Part shown: positions 55,682 through 63,992 of the stretch, one piece after another | Layout: each line of letters begins with the position of its first letter | Numbering within the stretch: the first letter of the stretch is position 1 | Assembly: GCF_018917965.1 (NCBI RefSeq) | Contig: NZ_JAHLPP010000001.1 | Coordinates: 496,001 to 560,000, forward strand | DNA: 64,000 nt | Direction of reading: 5' to 3' | Source: Pseudoflavonifractor sp. MSJ-37 | Lineage (GTDB): Bacteria; Bacillota; Clostridia; Oscillospirales; Oscillospiraceae | Position numbers and translations under genes: made by a program | The notes under the pieces: model-generated | The model's input: the letters and a program-made list of their open reading frames with translations, nothing else | What the model was told of the DNA's origin: nothing | Database searches by the model: none

Positions 55682-56016
55682 GGAAGGCCGTGGAGACCAG
55701 GCGTGCCCCGCGCGTTCCCGCCATGGAACGTGGTCAGGACTCAGGATAAAAAATAGGCTTCAGGAAGTTGAGTTTGGGGGAAATGCAGAGGATCGCAGAA
55801 AAGGTTTGTTTATTTATTGACAAAGTGACGGAAAACTGTTATCTTGTTCTGGAACGAGACTCTGACAGCGTGAAAAACGGAGGGAAAGGCCCGCTTCTTG
55901 AACTTGTGAGTCTTGTTTTCAAAAGCAGAGGCCCCGGCGGGATACCGCCGAGGAGAGAGACACCGGGCCCCGGAGCAGTCCGAAGGGCCGTGTCGGAGGA
56001 AAGGAAAGATCAAGGT
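55682..56016 (+). other. Gene-free region upstream of nfnA
   Basis: Holds the nfnAB promoter (55817-55845) and a leader of about 165 bases with a small hairpin (GGCGG/CCGCC near 55927-55940). The frame upstream of nfnA is open but has no ribosome site. I recognise no known riboswitch. Confidence 0.5.
55817..55845 (+). promoter_or_regulatory. Promoter for nfnAB
   Basis: A perfect TTGACA (55817-55822), 17 bases, TATCTT (55840-55845). Confidence 0.75.
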
Positions 56017-56880
56017 ATGGTCAAGATCGTGAGAAAGAAGGTCCTCAACCCCAGCGTGACCCTGCTGGAGGTGGAGGCCCCCCGGATCGCCAAGAAGGCC
56101 CAGGCCGGTCAGTTCATCATCCTGCGCCTGGATGAGGAGGGCGAGCGCATCCCGCTGACTATCGGCGACTATGACCGGGAGAAGGGGACTATCACCATCA
56201 TGTTCCAGAAGGTGGGCCTCACCACCCAGCTGCTGGGCGACCTGAACGAGGGCGACACCATCCTGGACTTCGTCGGCCCTCTGGGCCGGCCCACCCGTCC
56301 CGAGCTGGGCAGCGATGTGAAGCGGGTGTGCGTGGTCGGCGGCGGCGTCGGCTGTGCCATCGCCTACCCTCAGGCCAAGAGCCTCCACGAGGAGGGCATC
56401 CAGGTGGATGTCATCGCCGGCTTCCGCTCCAAGGACATCGTGATCCTGGAGGACGAGTTCAAGGCCGCCTGCGACCACTTCTATCTGACCACGGATGACG
56501 GCACTTACGGCGAGAAGGGCTTCGTCACCGACAAGCTCAAGGCCCTGATCGAGGCCGGGAACCACTACGATGCCGTGATCGCCATCGGCCCCGTGCCCAT
56601 GATGAAGTTCGTGTGCAAGACCACCGAGCCCTTCGGCATCTATACGCTGGTCAGCCTGAACCCGATCATGATCGACGGCACTGGCATGTGCGGCGGCTGC
56701 CGCGTGACCGTGGGCGGCGAGATGAAGTTCGCCTGCGTGGACGGCCCTGACTTCGACGGCCATAAGGTGGATTTCGATGAGCTGATGAACCGCAATTCCG
56801 TGTACCGTGAGCGCGAGGCCCGGGAGAAGGAGCGCCACGCCTGCCGCATGGAAGAGCTGGCCGCGCACATGATCCACTAA
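56017..56880 (+). CDS. nfnA: NADH-dependent ferredoxin:NADP+ oxidoreductase, small subunit (NfnA-like)
   Basis: The FAD/[2Fe-2S] subunit of the electron-bifurcating transhydrogenase that links reduced ferredoxin and NADH to NADPH. The 287-residue protein begins MVKIVRKKVLNPSVTLLEV, has a flavin fold (RIPLTIGDYDREKGTITI), an NAD-binding motif VCVVGGGVGCAIAYPQAKSL, and the [2Fe-2S] cysteines in GTGMCGGCRVTVGG...FACVDGPDFDG. Length and pairing with the next gene favour NfnA over dihydroorotate dehydrogenase PyrK or sulfide dehydrogenase, which are homologous. ATG 56017 follows GGAAAGGAAAG. Confidence 0.85.
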   Translation: MVKIVRKKVLNPSVTLLEVEAPRIAKKAQAGQFIILRLDEEGERIPLTIGDYDREKGTITIMFQKVGLTTQLLGDLNEGDTILDFVGPLGRPTRPELGSDVKRVCVVGGGVGCAIAYPQAKSLHEEGIQVDVIAGFRSKDIVILEDEFKAACDHFYLTTDDGTYGEKGFVTDKLKALIEAGNHYDAVIAIGPVPMMKFVCKTTEPFGIYTLVSLNPIMIDGTGMCGGCRVTVGGEMKFACVDGPDFDGHKVDFDELMNRNSVYREREAREKERHACRMEELAAHMIH

Positions 56881-56896
56881 GGGGAGGTCGAGAGTT

Positions 56897-58291
56897 ATGC
56901 CTAATATGAGTTTGACGAAGAATCCGATGCCGGAGCAGGACCCCAACGTCCGCAACCATAACTTCAAAGAGGTCTCCACCGGCTATACCGCCGAGATGGC
57001 CATCGACGAGGCCAAGCGCTGCCTGAACTGCAAGGCGAAGCCCTGCGTCAACGGCTGTCCCGTCAACATCCGCATCCCTGAGTTCATCGCCAAGGTGGCG
57101 GAGGGCGACTTCCAGGGCGCCTATGACGTGATCACCAGCACCAACTCCCTGCCCTCCATCAGCGGCCGCGTCTGTCCCCAGGAGACCCAGTGCGAGTGCC
57201 ACTGTGTCCGGGGCAAGAAGGGCGAGCCCGTGGCCATCGGCCGTCTGGAGCGCTTCGTGGCCGACTGGTATCGGGAGAACGTGAACGCCATGCCCGAGAA
57301 GCCCGCCTCCAACGGCATCAAGGTGGCTGTGGTGGGCTCCGGCCCCGCCAGCCTGACCTGCGCCAGCGACCTGGCCAAGAAGGGCTATGAGGTCTCCATC
57401 TTCGAGGCGTTCCATACCGCCGGCGGCGTGCTGGTCTACGGCATCCCCGAGTTCCGTCTGCCCAAGGCCATCGTGCAGAACGAGGTGGACAAGCTCTGCG
57501 CGCTGGGCGCGGACCTGGAGTGCGACACGGTGGTGGGCCGTACCTACACCATCGATGAGATGTTCGAGGACGGCTACAAGGCCGTGTTCGTGGGCTCCGG
57601 CGCGGGCCTGCCCATGTTCATGGGCATCCCCGGCGAGGCTCTGGCCGGCGTGTACTCCGCCAACGAGTACCTGACCCGCATCAATCTGATGAAGGCCTAC
57701 CGCGAGGGCTATGACACCCCCGTGAAGGACTCCAAGGCCGTGGCCGTCGTGGGCGGCGGCAATGTGGCCATGGACGCCGCCCGCTGTGCCAAGCGCATGG
57801 GCGCCAAGGTCTATGTGGTCTACCGCCGGGACGAGGCCTCCATGCCCGCCCGCCGCGAGGAGATCCACCACGCCAAGGAGGAGGGCATCGAGTTCCTCTT
57901 CCTGAACAACCCGGTGCAGATCCTGGACGACGGCCACGGCAAGGTCCGCGCCATGGAGTGCGTGAAGATGGAGCTGGGCGAGCCGGACGCCTCCGGCCGC
58001 CGCCGTCCCATCGAGATCCCCGGCTCCAACTATGAGCTGGAGGTGGACACCGTCATCATGTCCCTGGGCACCAGCCCCAACCCCCTGATCCGCTCCACCA
58101 CCCCCGGCCTGGAGGCCAACAAGAAGGGCTGTCTGGTGGCGGATGAGGAGACCATGGCCACCAGCCGCGAGGGCGTGTACGCCGGCGGCGACGCCGTCAC
58201 CGGCGCGGCCACCGTCATCCTGGCCATGGGCGCCGGCAAGAAGGCCGCCGTCGCCATGGACGAGTACCTCCAGGAGAAGTACGGCAAATAA
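56897..58291 (+). CDS. nfnB: NADH-dependent ferredoxin:NADP+ oxidoreductase, large subunit (NfnB-like, GltD family)
   Basis: The bifurcating-FAD/two-[4Fe-4S] subunit, 464 residues. The N-terminal cluster domain has CLNCKAKPCVNGCPVNI and CPQETQCECHC. The FAD fold is VAVVGSGPASLTCASDLAKKG, and the NADPH fold is VAVVGGGNVAMDAARCAKRMG followed by YRRDEASMPARREEIHHA. It ends with YAGGDAVTGAATVILAMGAGKKAA. It is annotated as GltD-like when alone, but the nfnA partner 16 bases upstream and the size fit NfnB. Transcription ends at a hairpin that is duplicated beyond the HNH insert. Confidence 0.88.
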   Translation: MPNMSLTKNPMPEQDPNVRNHNFKEVSTGYTAEMAIDEAKRCLNCKAKPCVNGCPVNIRIPEFIAKVAEGDFQGAYDVITSTNSLPSISGRVCPQETQCECHCVRGKKGEPVAIGRLERFVADWYRENVNAMPEKPASNGIKVAVVGSGPASLTCASDLAKKGYEVSIFEAFHTAGGVLVYGIPEFRLPKAIVQNEVDKLCALGADLECDTVVGRTYTIDEMFEDGYKAVFVGSGAGLPMFMGIPGEALAGVYSANEYLTRINLMKAYREGYDTPVKDSKAVAVVGGGNVAMDAARCAKRMGAKVYVVYRRDEASMPARREEIHHAKEEGIEFLFLNNPVQILDDGHGKVRAMECVKMELGEPDASGRRRPIEIPGSNYELEVDTVIMSLGTSPNPLIRSTTPGLEANKKGCLVADEETMATSREGVYAGGDAVTGAATVILAMGAGKKAAVAMDEYLQEKYGK

Positions 58292-58321
58292 ATCAGACTG
58301 TCCCCGTGTGAGGGGATAAGG

Positions 58322-58358
58322 AACGGGCCCGCCGAGATCGGCGGGCCCGTTTGTATTT
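58322..58358 (+). terminator. Terminator of nfnAB, left copy of a duplicated hairpin
   Basis: A perfect 13-bp stem (58322-58334 with 58339-58351) around AGAT, followed by TTGTATTTCTTTT. The 27 bases 58325-58351 recur exactly at 59280-59306. Confidence 0.9.
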
Positions 58359-58371
58359 CTTTTGATGGTGC

Positions 58372-58400
58372 TTGAAAATATCAAAATAATAGGGTACTAT
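58372..58400 (+). promoter_or_regulatory. Promoter for the HNH gene
   Basis: TTGAAA (58372-58377), 17 bases, TACTAT (58395-58400), inside the insert. Confidence 0.65.
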
Positions 58401-58462
58401 AAAAATGGATTGCTGGCATTAGATATCATGGAATGGTCCAAGACAGAAAGAAGGATAGACGT

Positions 58463-59242
58463 ATGCCGAACGATCGTTATGGTCAAAAGTGGTCTGAAGA
58501 AGAGACGATACTCGCTTTTTATCGCTACTGTCAGGTCCCACTCTCAAAAGCCACAAGTGACCATCCGGATATCATTCGACTGGCGGAGCTACTAGGCCGT
58601 ACTACGGGTTCCGTCCGACTGAAATTCTCTAATCTGGCTCATTTCGACCCTAATGCGAAAAGCAGGAACATTTCTGGAATGTCGCATGGCAGCCGATTCG
58701 ATGAGATCGTCACAAAACAGTTCTGGAACGACTGGGAGGGACTCGTATTCAAAGCGATGGAGATCGAAGCCGACCTTCAAGGGACTACGGTCGAAGAACT
58801 TGTGTCCGATACTAGAGATATGCCGGTGGGCGCGACGATCGACCGGACGACACGAGCGCGTGTTGGCCAAACGTTTTTTAGAGAAGCGGTACTGAGCGCC
58901 TACCAGCAAAAGTGCTGTATCACAGGTTTAGCGGTCCCGTCCCTACTGATTGCAAGCCATATCAAGCCGTGGTCCAAGAGTGATCCATGCACGGAGCGGA
59001 CGAACCCGGCAAATGGACTTTGTCTGAACGGACTACATGATAGGGCGTTCGACCAAGGCCTTATCACGGTCCTCCCTGACTATACCGTCCGTGTCTCGAG
59101 CAGGTTGCATATGCAAAGTACAGACGATCCGGGCGTGGCGTGGCTGCTAGCTTGTGATAGACAGGAAATCAGAAAACCCGATCGCTTTCTCCCCAAAAGA
59201 GAGTTTTTGGAATATCACAATGAGGTCATCTTCCGGCCATAA
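58463..59242 (+). CDS. HNH endonuclease, predicted restriction enzyme (COG3440-like)
   Basis: A 259-residue nuclease. The C-terminal HNH_2 domain reads CCITGLAVPSLLIASHIKPW (H166), then NPANGLCLNGLHDRAFDQG (N184 or N189, H192), the pattern of stand-alone restriction-type HNH enzymes. The N-terminal part (KWSEEETILAFYRYCQVPLSK and RTTGSVRLKFSNLAHFDP) looks like a helical DNA-reading module. AAGGAT precedes ATG 58463; an earlier in-frame ATG has no ribosome site. No methyltransferase is adjacent, so it may cut modified or foreign DNA. Atypical composition and duplicated flanks indicate recent acquisition. Confidence 0.85.
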   Translation: MPNDRYGQKWSEEETILAFYRYCQVPLSKATSDHPDIIRLAELLGRTTGSVRLKFSNLAHFDPNAKSRNISGMSHGSRFDEIVTKQFWNDWEGLVFKAMEIEADLQGTTVEELVSDTRDMPVGATIDRTTRARVGQTFFREAVLSAYQQKCCITGLAVPSLLIASHIKPWSKSDPCTERTNPANGLCLNGLHDRAFDQGLITVLPDYTVRVSSRLHMQSTDDPGVAWLLACDRQEIRKPDRFLPKREFLEYHNEVIFRP

Positions 59243-59279
59243 GTGATATGAGCCGGGATAGGGCAGTGAGCGAAGAGAA

Positions 59280-59306
59280 GGGCCCGCCGAGATCGGCGGG
59301 CCCGTT
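59280..59306. terminator. Right copy of the duplicated nfnB hairpin, terminator of the SLH gene
   Basis: Exact 27-nt copy of 58325-58351. It lies 30 bases beyond the stop of the minus-strand SLH gene, whose terminator it presumably is. Confidence 0.8.
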
Positions 59307-59336
59307 CTGCATCCTGATGAGATCGCGGCGGGAGGA

Positions 59337-60665
59337 TCAGCCGAACAGCGTCCAGCCGCCGGTCTCTCTGGCTGCCAGAACATCCATGGCTCCGGCCAGG
59401 AGCTGGGCCGCCTCGCCCCGGGTCAGGGGTCCCGAGGTCCCGGCAGTCCCCACCGGGATCCCACAGCTCTCCAGGTTCGCCACCGGCTGGGCCGCCCAGA
59501 CCGGGATCTCCTCCAGCTCCGCTCCAAGGGTGGACTGGGCCACATCGGTGATCTGGAGGACCCGGTCCAGCAGGACGCTGGCCTCCGCCCGTGTGACCGG
59601 AGCGTCCGGACGGAACACCGTCTGCCCCGCCTCGTCCCGGACGCCCTGGACCAGTCCGGCCCGGAGGGCGGAGGCGGCATAGGGCTTGGCCCACTGGGGG
59701 ATGGAGCTGTCATCCGCGAAGCCGGTGCGGCTCACATCCTCCAGCGTCTCCACCTGAGCAGCGGCCATGACCATGGCCACGAACTGGCTCCGGCTCACCG
59801 CGGCCTCCGGGCGGAAGAGGTATCGGTCCCCCATGCGCTCGCCCACGAAGATCCCGGCCTCCGCCAGCCGGAGGGCCGCGTTGGCGGCGGCGTCCCCGTC
59901 CATGTCGGCATAGCGGACCTTGGTGGAGGGCTTCTGGATCTTCACCGTCACCTTGGCGGGGGCGGAGGTGTTGCCCACCGCATCCGTGGCCACATAGGTG
60001 AAGCTGTCCCGGCCGGTCTTGCCCTCATAGGGCGTGTAGACGAAACAGTCGGACCCATCGGCGGGAAGCTCCACTGCGCCCCGGGCAGGCTTGTCCACCA
60101 GCCGGTAGGTCAGCAGGTCCCCCTCCGGGTCCACAGCGGCGAAGCGGGCGGTGAGGGCCGTGTCCTTGTAGGTGGTGAGGGACAGCTCCTCCGCCACGGG
60201 CGCGCTGTTCTCCTCCGCCAGAAGGATCAGATCCACCGAGACCTCCCGTCCGGAGGTGCCGTTGGAGAACACCGGCGCGAAGGTGAAGGAGGCCCTTCTG
60301 GCCTCATCCCCGGCGGGGCGGAACGCCAGACCGTCCACCGCGGACAGGGCCACCGTGTCCCCGGCCCCCAGCGGGATGCCGCCCAGAGTCAGCACACCGG
60401 CGGCCGGGTCCGGCAGGGACGCGATCACCAGCTGGTCCAGCGAGACGCCGCCGGCGGCCTCCACCCGGAGGTCGTCCGCGGAGAAGGAGATGGTCTGTCC
60501 GGCCAAGGCGTTCTTGGAGAAGGAGGCCACAGCGGCCTCTCCGGCGGTCTCGGCGGCGTCCTTCCCGCCGAAGAGGAAGGCGGAGGATGGGACCGCGGTG
60601 CCGAGGGCCAGCCCGCCCGTCAGAGCCAGCACGGCGAGACGGCGGGCGATGTTTTGTCCGTTCAA
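59337..60665 (-). CDS. SLH-domain cell-surface protein with a cadherin-like domain
   Basis: A 442-residue exported protein. I place the start at TTG 60665 because AGGAGG (60678-60673) is 7 bases upstream; the longer frame has no such site. It has a signal peptide (RRLAVLALTGGLALGTAVPSSAF), a domain of unknown type, a cadherin/Big_9-like repeat (APVAEELSLTTYKDTALTARF to DSFTYVATDAVGNTSAPAKVTVKI), then three SLH repeats (FRPEAAVSRSQFVAMVM, FRPDAPVTRAEASVLLD, LTRGEAAQLLA) for cell-wall anchoring. It is followed by the duplicated hairpin. The function is not evident. Confidence 0.85.
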   Translation of the reverse strand: MNGQNIARRLAVLALTGGLALGTAVPSSAFLFGGKDAAETAGEAAVASFSKNALAGQTISFSADDLRVEAAGGVSLDQLVIASLPDPAAGVLTLGGIPLGAGDTVALSAVDGLAFRPAGDEARRASFTFAPVFSNGTSGREVSVDLILLAEENSAPVAEELSLTTYKDTALTARFAAVDPEGDLLTYRLVDKPARGAVELPADGSDCFVYTPYEGKTGRDSFTYVATDAVGNTSAPAKVTVKIQKPSTKVRYADMDGDAAANAALRLAEAGIFVGERMGDRYLFRPEAAVSRSQFVAMVMAAAQVETLEDVSRTGFADDSSIPQWAKPYAASALRAGLVQGVRDEAGQTVFRPDAPVTRAEASVLLDRVLQITDVAQSTLGAELEEIPVWAAQPVANLESCGIPVGTAGTSGPLTRGEAAQLLAGAMDVLAARETGGWTLFG

Positions 60666-60751
60666 AAAAAGACCTCCTCGTTTGGAAAGAATGGGGCTCA
60701 CCCACAGTCTTTCCCAAAACAAGGAGATCATTCTTGGAAGGCGGGAGCAGA

Positions 60752-61951
60752 TCAGAGCTTGCTGCGGTCCCGGAGCCAGCTGGGCAGGGAGCGCATCTTC
60801 ACACTGGAGACGATGCCCATGGCGGCGTACATGGTGATGATGGAGGAGCCGCCATAGCTGACGAAGGGGAGGGTCAGGCCCACCACCGGGAAGATATACA
60901 GACACATGGCGATGTTGACGCCCACCTGGGCCAACAGCATCCCGGCATAGCCCATGACCAGATAGGCCGACTGGGGGGAGCAGGCCCGGCGGGCCACCCA
61001 GATGCACCGGAGGATCAGCCCTCCCAGCAGGAGGAGCAGGAGCACGCAGCCCACGAAGCCGAACTCCTCGCCGCAGACGGCGAAGATCTCATCATTGTAC
61101 CGGGCGGGCAGGTTGGAGGCGTAGGCGCTCTGGGTGAGGCTGCCGTTCCGGTAGCCCATGCCGGTGAGCTGGCCGCTGCCGATGGCGGTGATGCTCTTGG
61201 TCTGCTGCCAGCCGGTCTTCATGGTCTGGTCATAGACCGTATCCTGGTTGCCGGCCACGTGGTCGATGACCACCTTGATCCGGCGGAAAAAGTAGATGGA
61301 GCTGAATTTGTCCCAGAAGAGCACGATCACGAGGACCAGGGCGGCGAAGGCCAGGATGGCCAGCAGGTACCAGCGCTTCTTCATCCCGGCGGACCAGGAC
61401 ACCGCCGCGTAGATGAAGAGATAGGTGAGGCCCATGCCGAAGTCGCCGGAGGCCACCGCGATCAGGGCGAACATCATCATGGTGTGCCCGGCAGTCATGA
61501 TCACAGAGGGGACAGAGCTGATGTCCTGCCCCCGGGCCTGGATGTGGCTGAACTGCCAGGCCAGCAGGAGGATGAACGTGACCTTCACGATCTCGGCGGG
61601 CTGGATCTCGAAGGGGATGCCGGGGATGGAGAGCCAGCTCCGGTTGCCGGTGTTGTGGTCCACGCCCAGAGGGGTGCGGGTCAGGAGGACGAAGCCCATG
61701 TTGAAGGCCAAAAGGAACTTCCACGACCGCTCTGTGAAGAGCTCCACGTCCACGGAGGACATGAGGATGTAGACGACCACGCCCAGCAGGATCGCGATCG
61801 ACTGGACGGGGAGGAAACGGGTACTGCCGGTATAGCGGGTGGCGCTGTAGATCAGCACCAGCCCGAAGCCGCTGGCGGCGACGCAAAGGCTCAGCAGGAC
61901 CAGGTCGCCCTTGCGGAAGAATTCCCGGAAGGAATCGGTGAACCAGGTCAG
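60752..61951 (-). CDS. FtsW/RodA/SpoVE-family peptidoglycan polymerase
   Basis: This SEDS-family glycosyltransferase polymerises lipid II for wall growth, division or spore cortex. It has about ten membrane helices, with GNRSWLSIPGIPFEIQPAEIVK, SGDFGMGLTYLFIYAAVSW and VVGLTLPFVSYGGSSI. The first ATG/GTG/TTG in frame (GTG 61858) would remove helix 1 (DLVLLSLCVAASGFGLVLIYSAT). A CTG at 61951 lies 9 bases after a perfect AGGAGG (61966-61961) and restores it, giving 399 residues. I therefore propose a CTG start. RodA, FtsW and SpoVE cannot be separated from the sequence. Confidence 0.85.
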   Translation of the reverse strand: MTWFTDSFREFFRKGDLVLLSLCVAASGFGLVLIYSATRYTGSTRFLPVQSIAILLGVVVYILMSSVDVELFTERSWKFLLAFNMGFVLLTRTPLGVDHNTGNRSWLSIPGIPFEIQPAEIVKVTFILLLAWQFSHIQARGQDISSVPSVIMTAGHTMMMFALIAVASGDFGMGLTYLFIYAAVSWSAGMKKRWYLLAILAFAALVLVIVLFWDKFSSIYFFRRIKVVIDHVAGNQDTVYDQTMKTGWQQTKSITAIGSGQLTGMGYRNGSLTQSAYASNLPARYNDEIFAVCGEEFGFVGCVLLLLLLGGLILRCIWVARRACSPQSAYLVMGYAGMLLAQVGVNIAMCLYIFPVVGLTLPFVSYGGSSIITMYAAMGIVSSVKMRSLPSWLRDRSKL

Positions 61952-61966
61952 AGGGAACGGCCTCCT
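61949..61966 (-). promoter_or_regulatory. Ribosome site supporting a CTG start for the FtsW/RodA gene
   Basis: On the minus strand AGGAGG is followed by 9 bases and CTG ACC TGG. No ATG, GTG or TTG occurs in frame between here and 61858. Confidence 0.65.
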
Positions 61967-62008
61967 TTCAGATACAGGGGTGGATAGGAGCCTGCGGGGA
62001 TCCCGATT

Positions 62009-62037
62009 ATCATAGCACGTTTTTCGGGGAGCGTAAA
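62009..62037 (-). promoter_or_regulatory. Promoter for the FtsW/RodA gene
   Basis: On the minus strand TTTACG (62037-62032), 17 bases, TATGAT (62014-62009) with a TGC extension. Confidence 0.6.
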
Positions 62038-62042
62038 CAGTT

Positions 62043-62071
62043 TTGCGCTTTCTTCACACTTATGTTATACT
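62043..62071 (+). promoter_or_regulatory. Promoter for tsaE-tsaB
   Basis: TTGCGC (62043-62048), 17 bases, TATACT (62066-62071). Confidence 0.7.
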
Positions 62072-62106
62072 ATCTCAATAATGCGTTTTTGAAGCGAGGC
62101 GAGGAT

Positions 62107-62568
62107 ATGGAACATATCTCCAACAGCCCGGCGGACACAGAGGCTCTGGGCGAGGCTCTGGGGCGGGTGGTGCCGGCGGGCTCCGTGGTGGCCTTCACCG
62201 GAGACCTGGGGGCGGGAAAGACCGCCTTCACCCGGGGACTGGCCCGGGGACTGGGCGTCCGGGAGCGGGTGACCAGCCCCACCTTCACCATCGTCAACGA
62301 GTATGAGGGCGGACGGCTGCCCCTGTTCCATTTCGATATGTACCGGCTGGGCTCCTCAGACGAGCTGTTCGACATCGGATGGGAGGACTATCTGGCCCGG
62401 AACGGCGTGTGCGCCGTGGAGTGGAGCGAGAACGTGGCCGACGCCCTGGAGGAACAGCCCTGCATCCGGGTGGACATCCGCCGGGGCGCGGGAGAGGACC
62501 AGCGTCTGGTGGACATCACCGGGGCGGACCTGCCCCCGCTGGAGCGGAACGAGGAGGAGACGAGATGA
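62107..62568 (+). CDS. tsaE: tRNA threonylcarbamoyladenosine biosynthesis ATPase TsaE
   Basis: The ATPase that activates the TsaB-TsaD complex making t6A at position 37 of ANN-reading tRNAs. The 153-residue protein has the P-loop GDLGAGKT at 32-39, TSPTFTIVNEYEG, HFDMYRL and EWSEN, all diagnostic of TsaE/YjeE. ATG 62107 follows GAGGCGAGGA; a longer frame begins in the promoter. The stop overlaps the tsaB start (ATGA). Confidence 0.95.
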   Translation: MEHISNSPADTEALGEALGRVVPAGSVVAFTGDLGAGKTAFTRGLARGLGVRERVTSPTFTIVNEYEGGRLPLFHFDMYRLGSSDELFDIGWEDYLARNGVCAVEWSENVADALEEQPCIRVDIRRGAGEDQRLVDITGADLPPLERNEEETR

Positions 62569-63278
62569 AGATCCTGGCATTGGAGTCCTCGGCGGCGGCC
62601 TGCTCCGCCGCCCTGTGTGAGGACGAGGAGCTGATCGCCCAGTCCTATCAGAACAGCGGCCTGACCCACAGCCGCACCCTCATGCCTATGGTGGAGCGCC
62701 TGCTGGAGAACTGCGGCGCGTCTCTGGCGGAGGTGGACGTGGTGGCGGTGGCGGCGGGCCCCGGCTCCTTCACTGGGGTGCGGATCGGCGTGTCCACCGC
62801 GAAGGGCCTGGCCTGGCCCGCGGGGAAGCCCTGCGCCGGGACCTCCACGCTGGAGAGCATGGCCTGGCCCCTGGCCCACATGGGCATGGAGATCTGCGCC
62901 GTGATGGACGCCAGGAGGCACCAGGTATACAACGCCCGCTTCCGGGGGACCGGGGACGGATTGGAGCGGCTGGCCCCCGACCGGGCCATCGGTCTGGACG
63001 AGCTGGCAGAGGAAGTAAAAAAGAGTGGAAAGCCGCAAATTCTAGTTGGAGACGGCGCGCTTTTATGTTATACTACCTTCAAGGAACAGGGGCTGGACGT
63101 CCGTCTGGCTCCGCCGCATCTCCGCCTCCAGAGCGCTTGGGGCGTGGCCAGGGCCGCCCTGGAACAGGCCAGAGCCGGCGCCCTCACGGATGCGCAGGGC
63201 CTGACTCCCGCCTACCACCGTCTGTCTCAGGCGGAGCGGGAACGGCTGGCAAGGCTCCGGGCGGAAGAGAAAAACTGA
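62565..63278 (+). CDS. tsaB: tRNA threonylcarbamoyladenosine biosynthesis protein TsaB
   Basis: The inactive ASKHA-fold partner of TsaD in t6A synthesis. The 237-residue protein opens MKILALESSAAACSAAL and has GLTHSRTLMPMVERLL and the diagnostic AAGPGSFTGVRIGVSTAKGLA. It overlaps tsaE by four bases and has GAGGAGA as its ribosome site. tsaD and rimI, often next in the operon, are absent; upp follows instead. Confidence 0.95.
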   Translation: MKILALESSAAACSAALCEDEELIAQSYQNSGLTHSRTLMPMVERLLENCGASLAEVDVVAVAAGPGSFTGVRIGVSTAKGLAWPAGKPCAGTSTLESMAWPLAHMGMEICAVMDARRHQVYNARFRGTGDGLERLAPDRAIGLDELAEEVKKSGKPQILVGDGALLCYTTFKEQGLDVRLAPPHLRLQSAWGVARAALEQARAGALTDAQGLTPAYHRLSQAERERLARLRAEEKN

Positions 63279-63302
63279 TTTGATAGAAGGGGAAGATACC
63301 TA

Positions 63303-63938
63303 ATGGACATGGAAAAGGTACATATTCTGGATCATCCGCTGCTGCATCACAAGCTCGCCATCCTGCGTGATGAGCGCACCGGCTCCAAGGAGTTCCGCGA
63401 GGTGGTCTCTGAGATCGCCACGCTGATGTGCTACGAGGCCACCCGCGACCTGCCCACCGAAGAGGTGGAGATCAAGACTCCCGTGGCCACCGGCAAGTTC
63501 AAGGTCCTGTCCGGCAAGAAGCTGGCGATCGTCCCCATCCTGCGGGCCGGTCTGGGCATGGTGGACGGCATCCTGGAGTTGCTCCCTGCCGCCAAGGTGG
63601 GCCATATCGGCCTGTACCGCGATCCCCAGACGCTGGAGCCCGTGGAGTACTACTGCAAGATGCCCAACGACATCTCCGAGCGGGACATCATCGTCCTGGA
63701 TCCCATGCTGGCCACCGGCGGCTCCGCCTCCGCCGCCATCCAGTTCATCAAGAACTATGATGTGAAGCACATCAAGCTGATGAACATCTTGGCCGCGCCC
63801 GAGGGCATCGAGCGGGTCCACCGCGACCATCCCGATGTGGAGATCTATGTGGCCGCCGTGGACGAGAAGCTCAACGAGCACGGCTACATCGTGCCCGGTC
63901 TGGGCGATGCCGGCGACCGTATCTTCGGCACCAAATAA
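63303..63938 (+). CDS. upp: Uracil phosphoribosyltransferase
   Basis: This enzyme salvages uracil by joining it to PRPP to give UMP. The 211-residue protein has the family start [37 protein letters not shown], the PRPP loop [14 protein letters not shown], and the uracil-binding C-terminus [27 protein letters not shown] precedes ATG 63303. It lies 24 bases after tsaB and may share its transcript. It takes uracil released by Udp. Confidence 0.97.
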   Translation: MDMEKVHILDHPLLHHKLAILRDERTGSKEFREVVSEIATLMCYEATRDLPTEEVEIKTPVATGKFKVLSGKKLAIVPILRAGLGMVDGILELLPAAKVGHIGLYRDPQTLEPVEYYCKMPNDISERDIIVLDPMLATGGSASAAIQFIKNYDVKHIKLMNILAAPEGIERVHRDHPDVEIYVAAVDEKLNEHGYIVPGLGDAGDRIFGTK

Positions 63939-63952
63939 ATACCGGAACACGC

Positions 63953-63992
63953 AAGGCCCTCCTCAGGTATGTCCTGGGGAGGGCCTTTGTCC
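63953..63992 (+). terminator. Terminator of upp
   Basis: A 10-bp stem (63953-63962 with 63978-63987), with extra CAGG/CCTG pairing in the loop, followed by TGTCCT. Confidence 0.65.

Larger units (their letters stand above)
58352..59279 (+). mobile_element. AT-rich insert carrying an HNH endonuclease gene
   Basis: About 930 bases of visibly lower GC, with rare codons for this genome, lying between two exact 27-nt copies of the nfnB terminator hairpin. It holds one gene with its own promoter. No integrase, transposase or terminal inverted repeats are visible. Confidence 0.65.

Noticed and set aside
55768-56016. An 83-residue N-terminal extension of nfnA
   Set aside because: The frame is open but starts in front of the promoter -10, has no ribosome site and is not part of the NfnA family; ATG 56017 has a good site.
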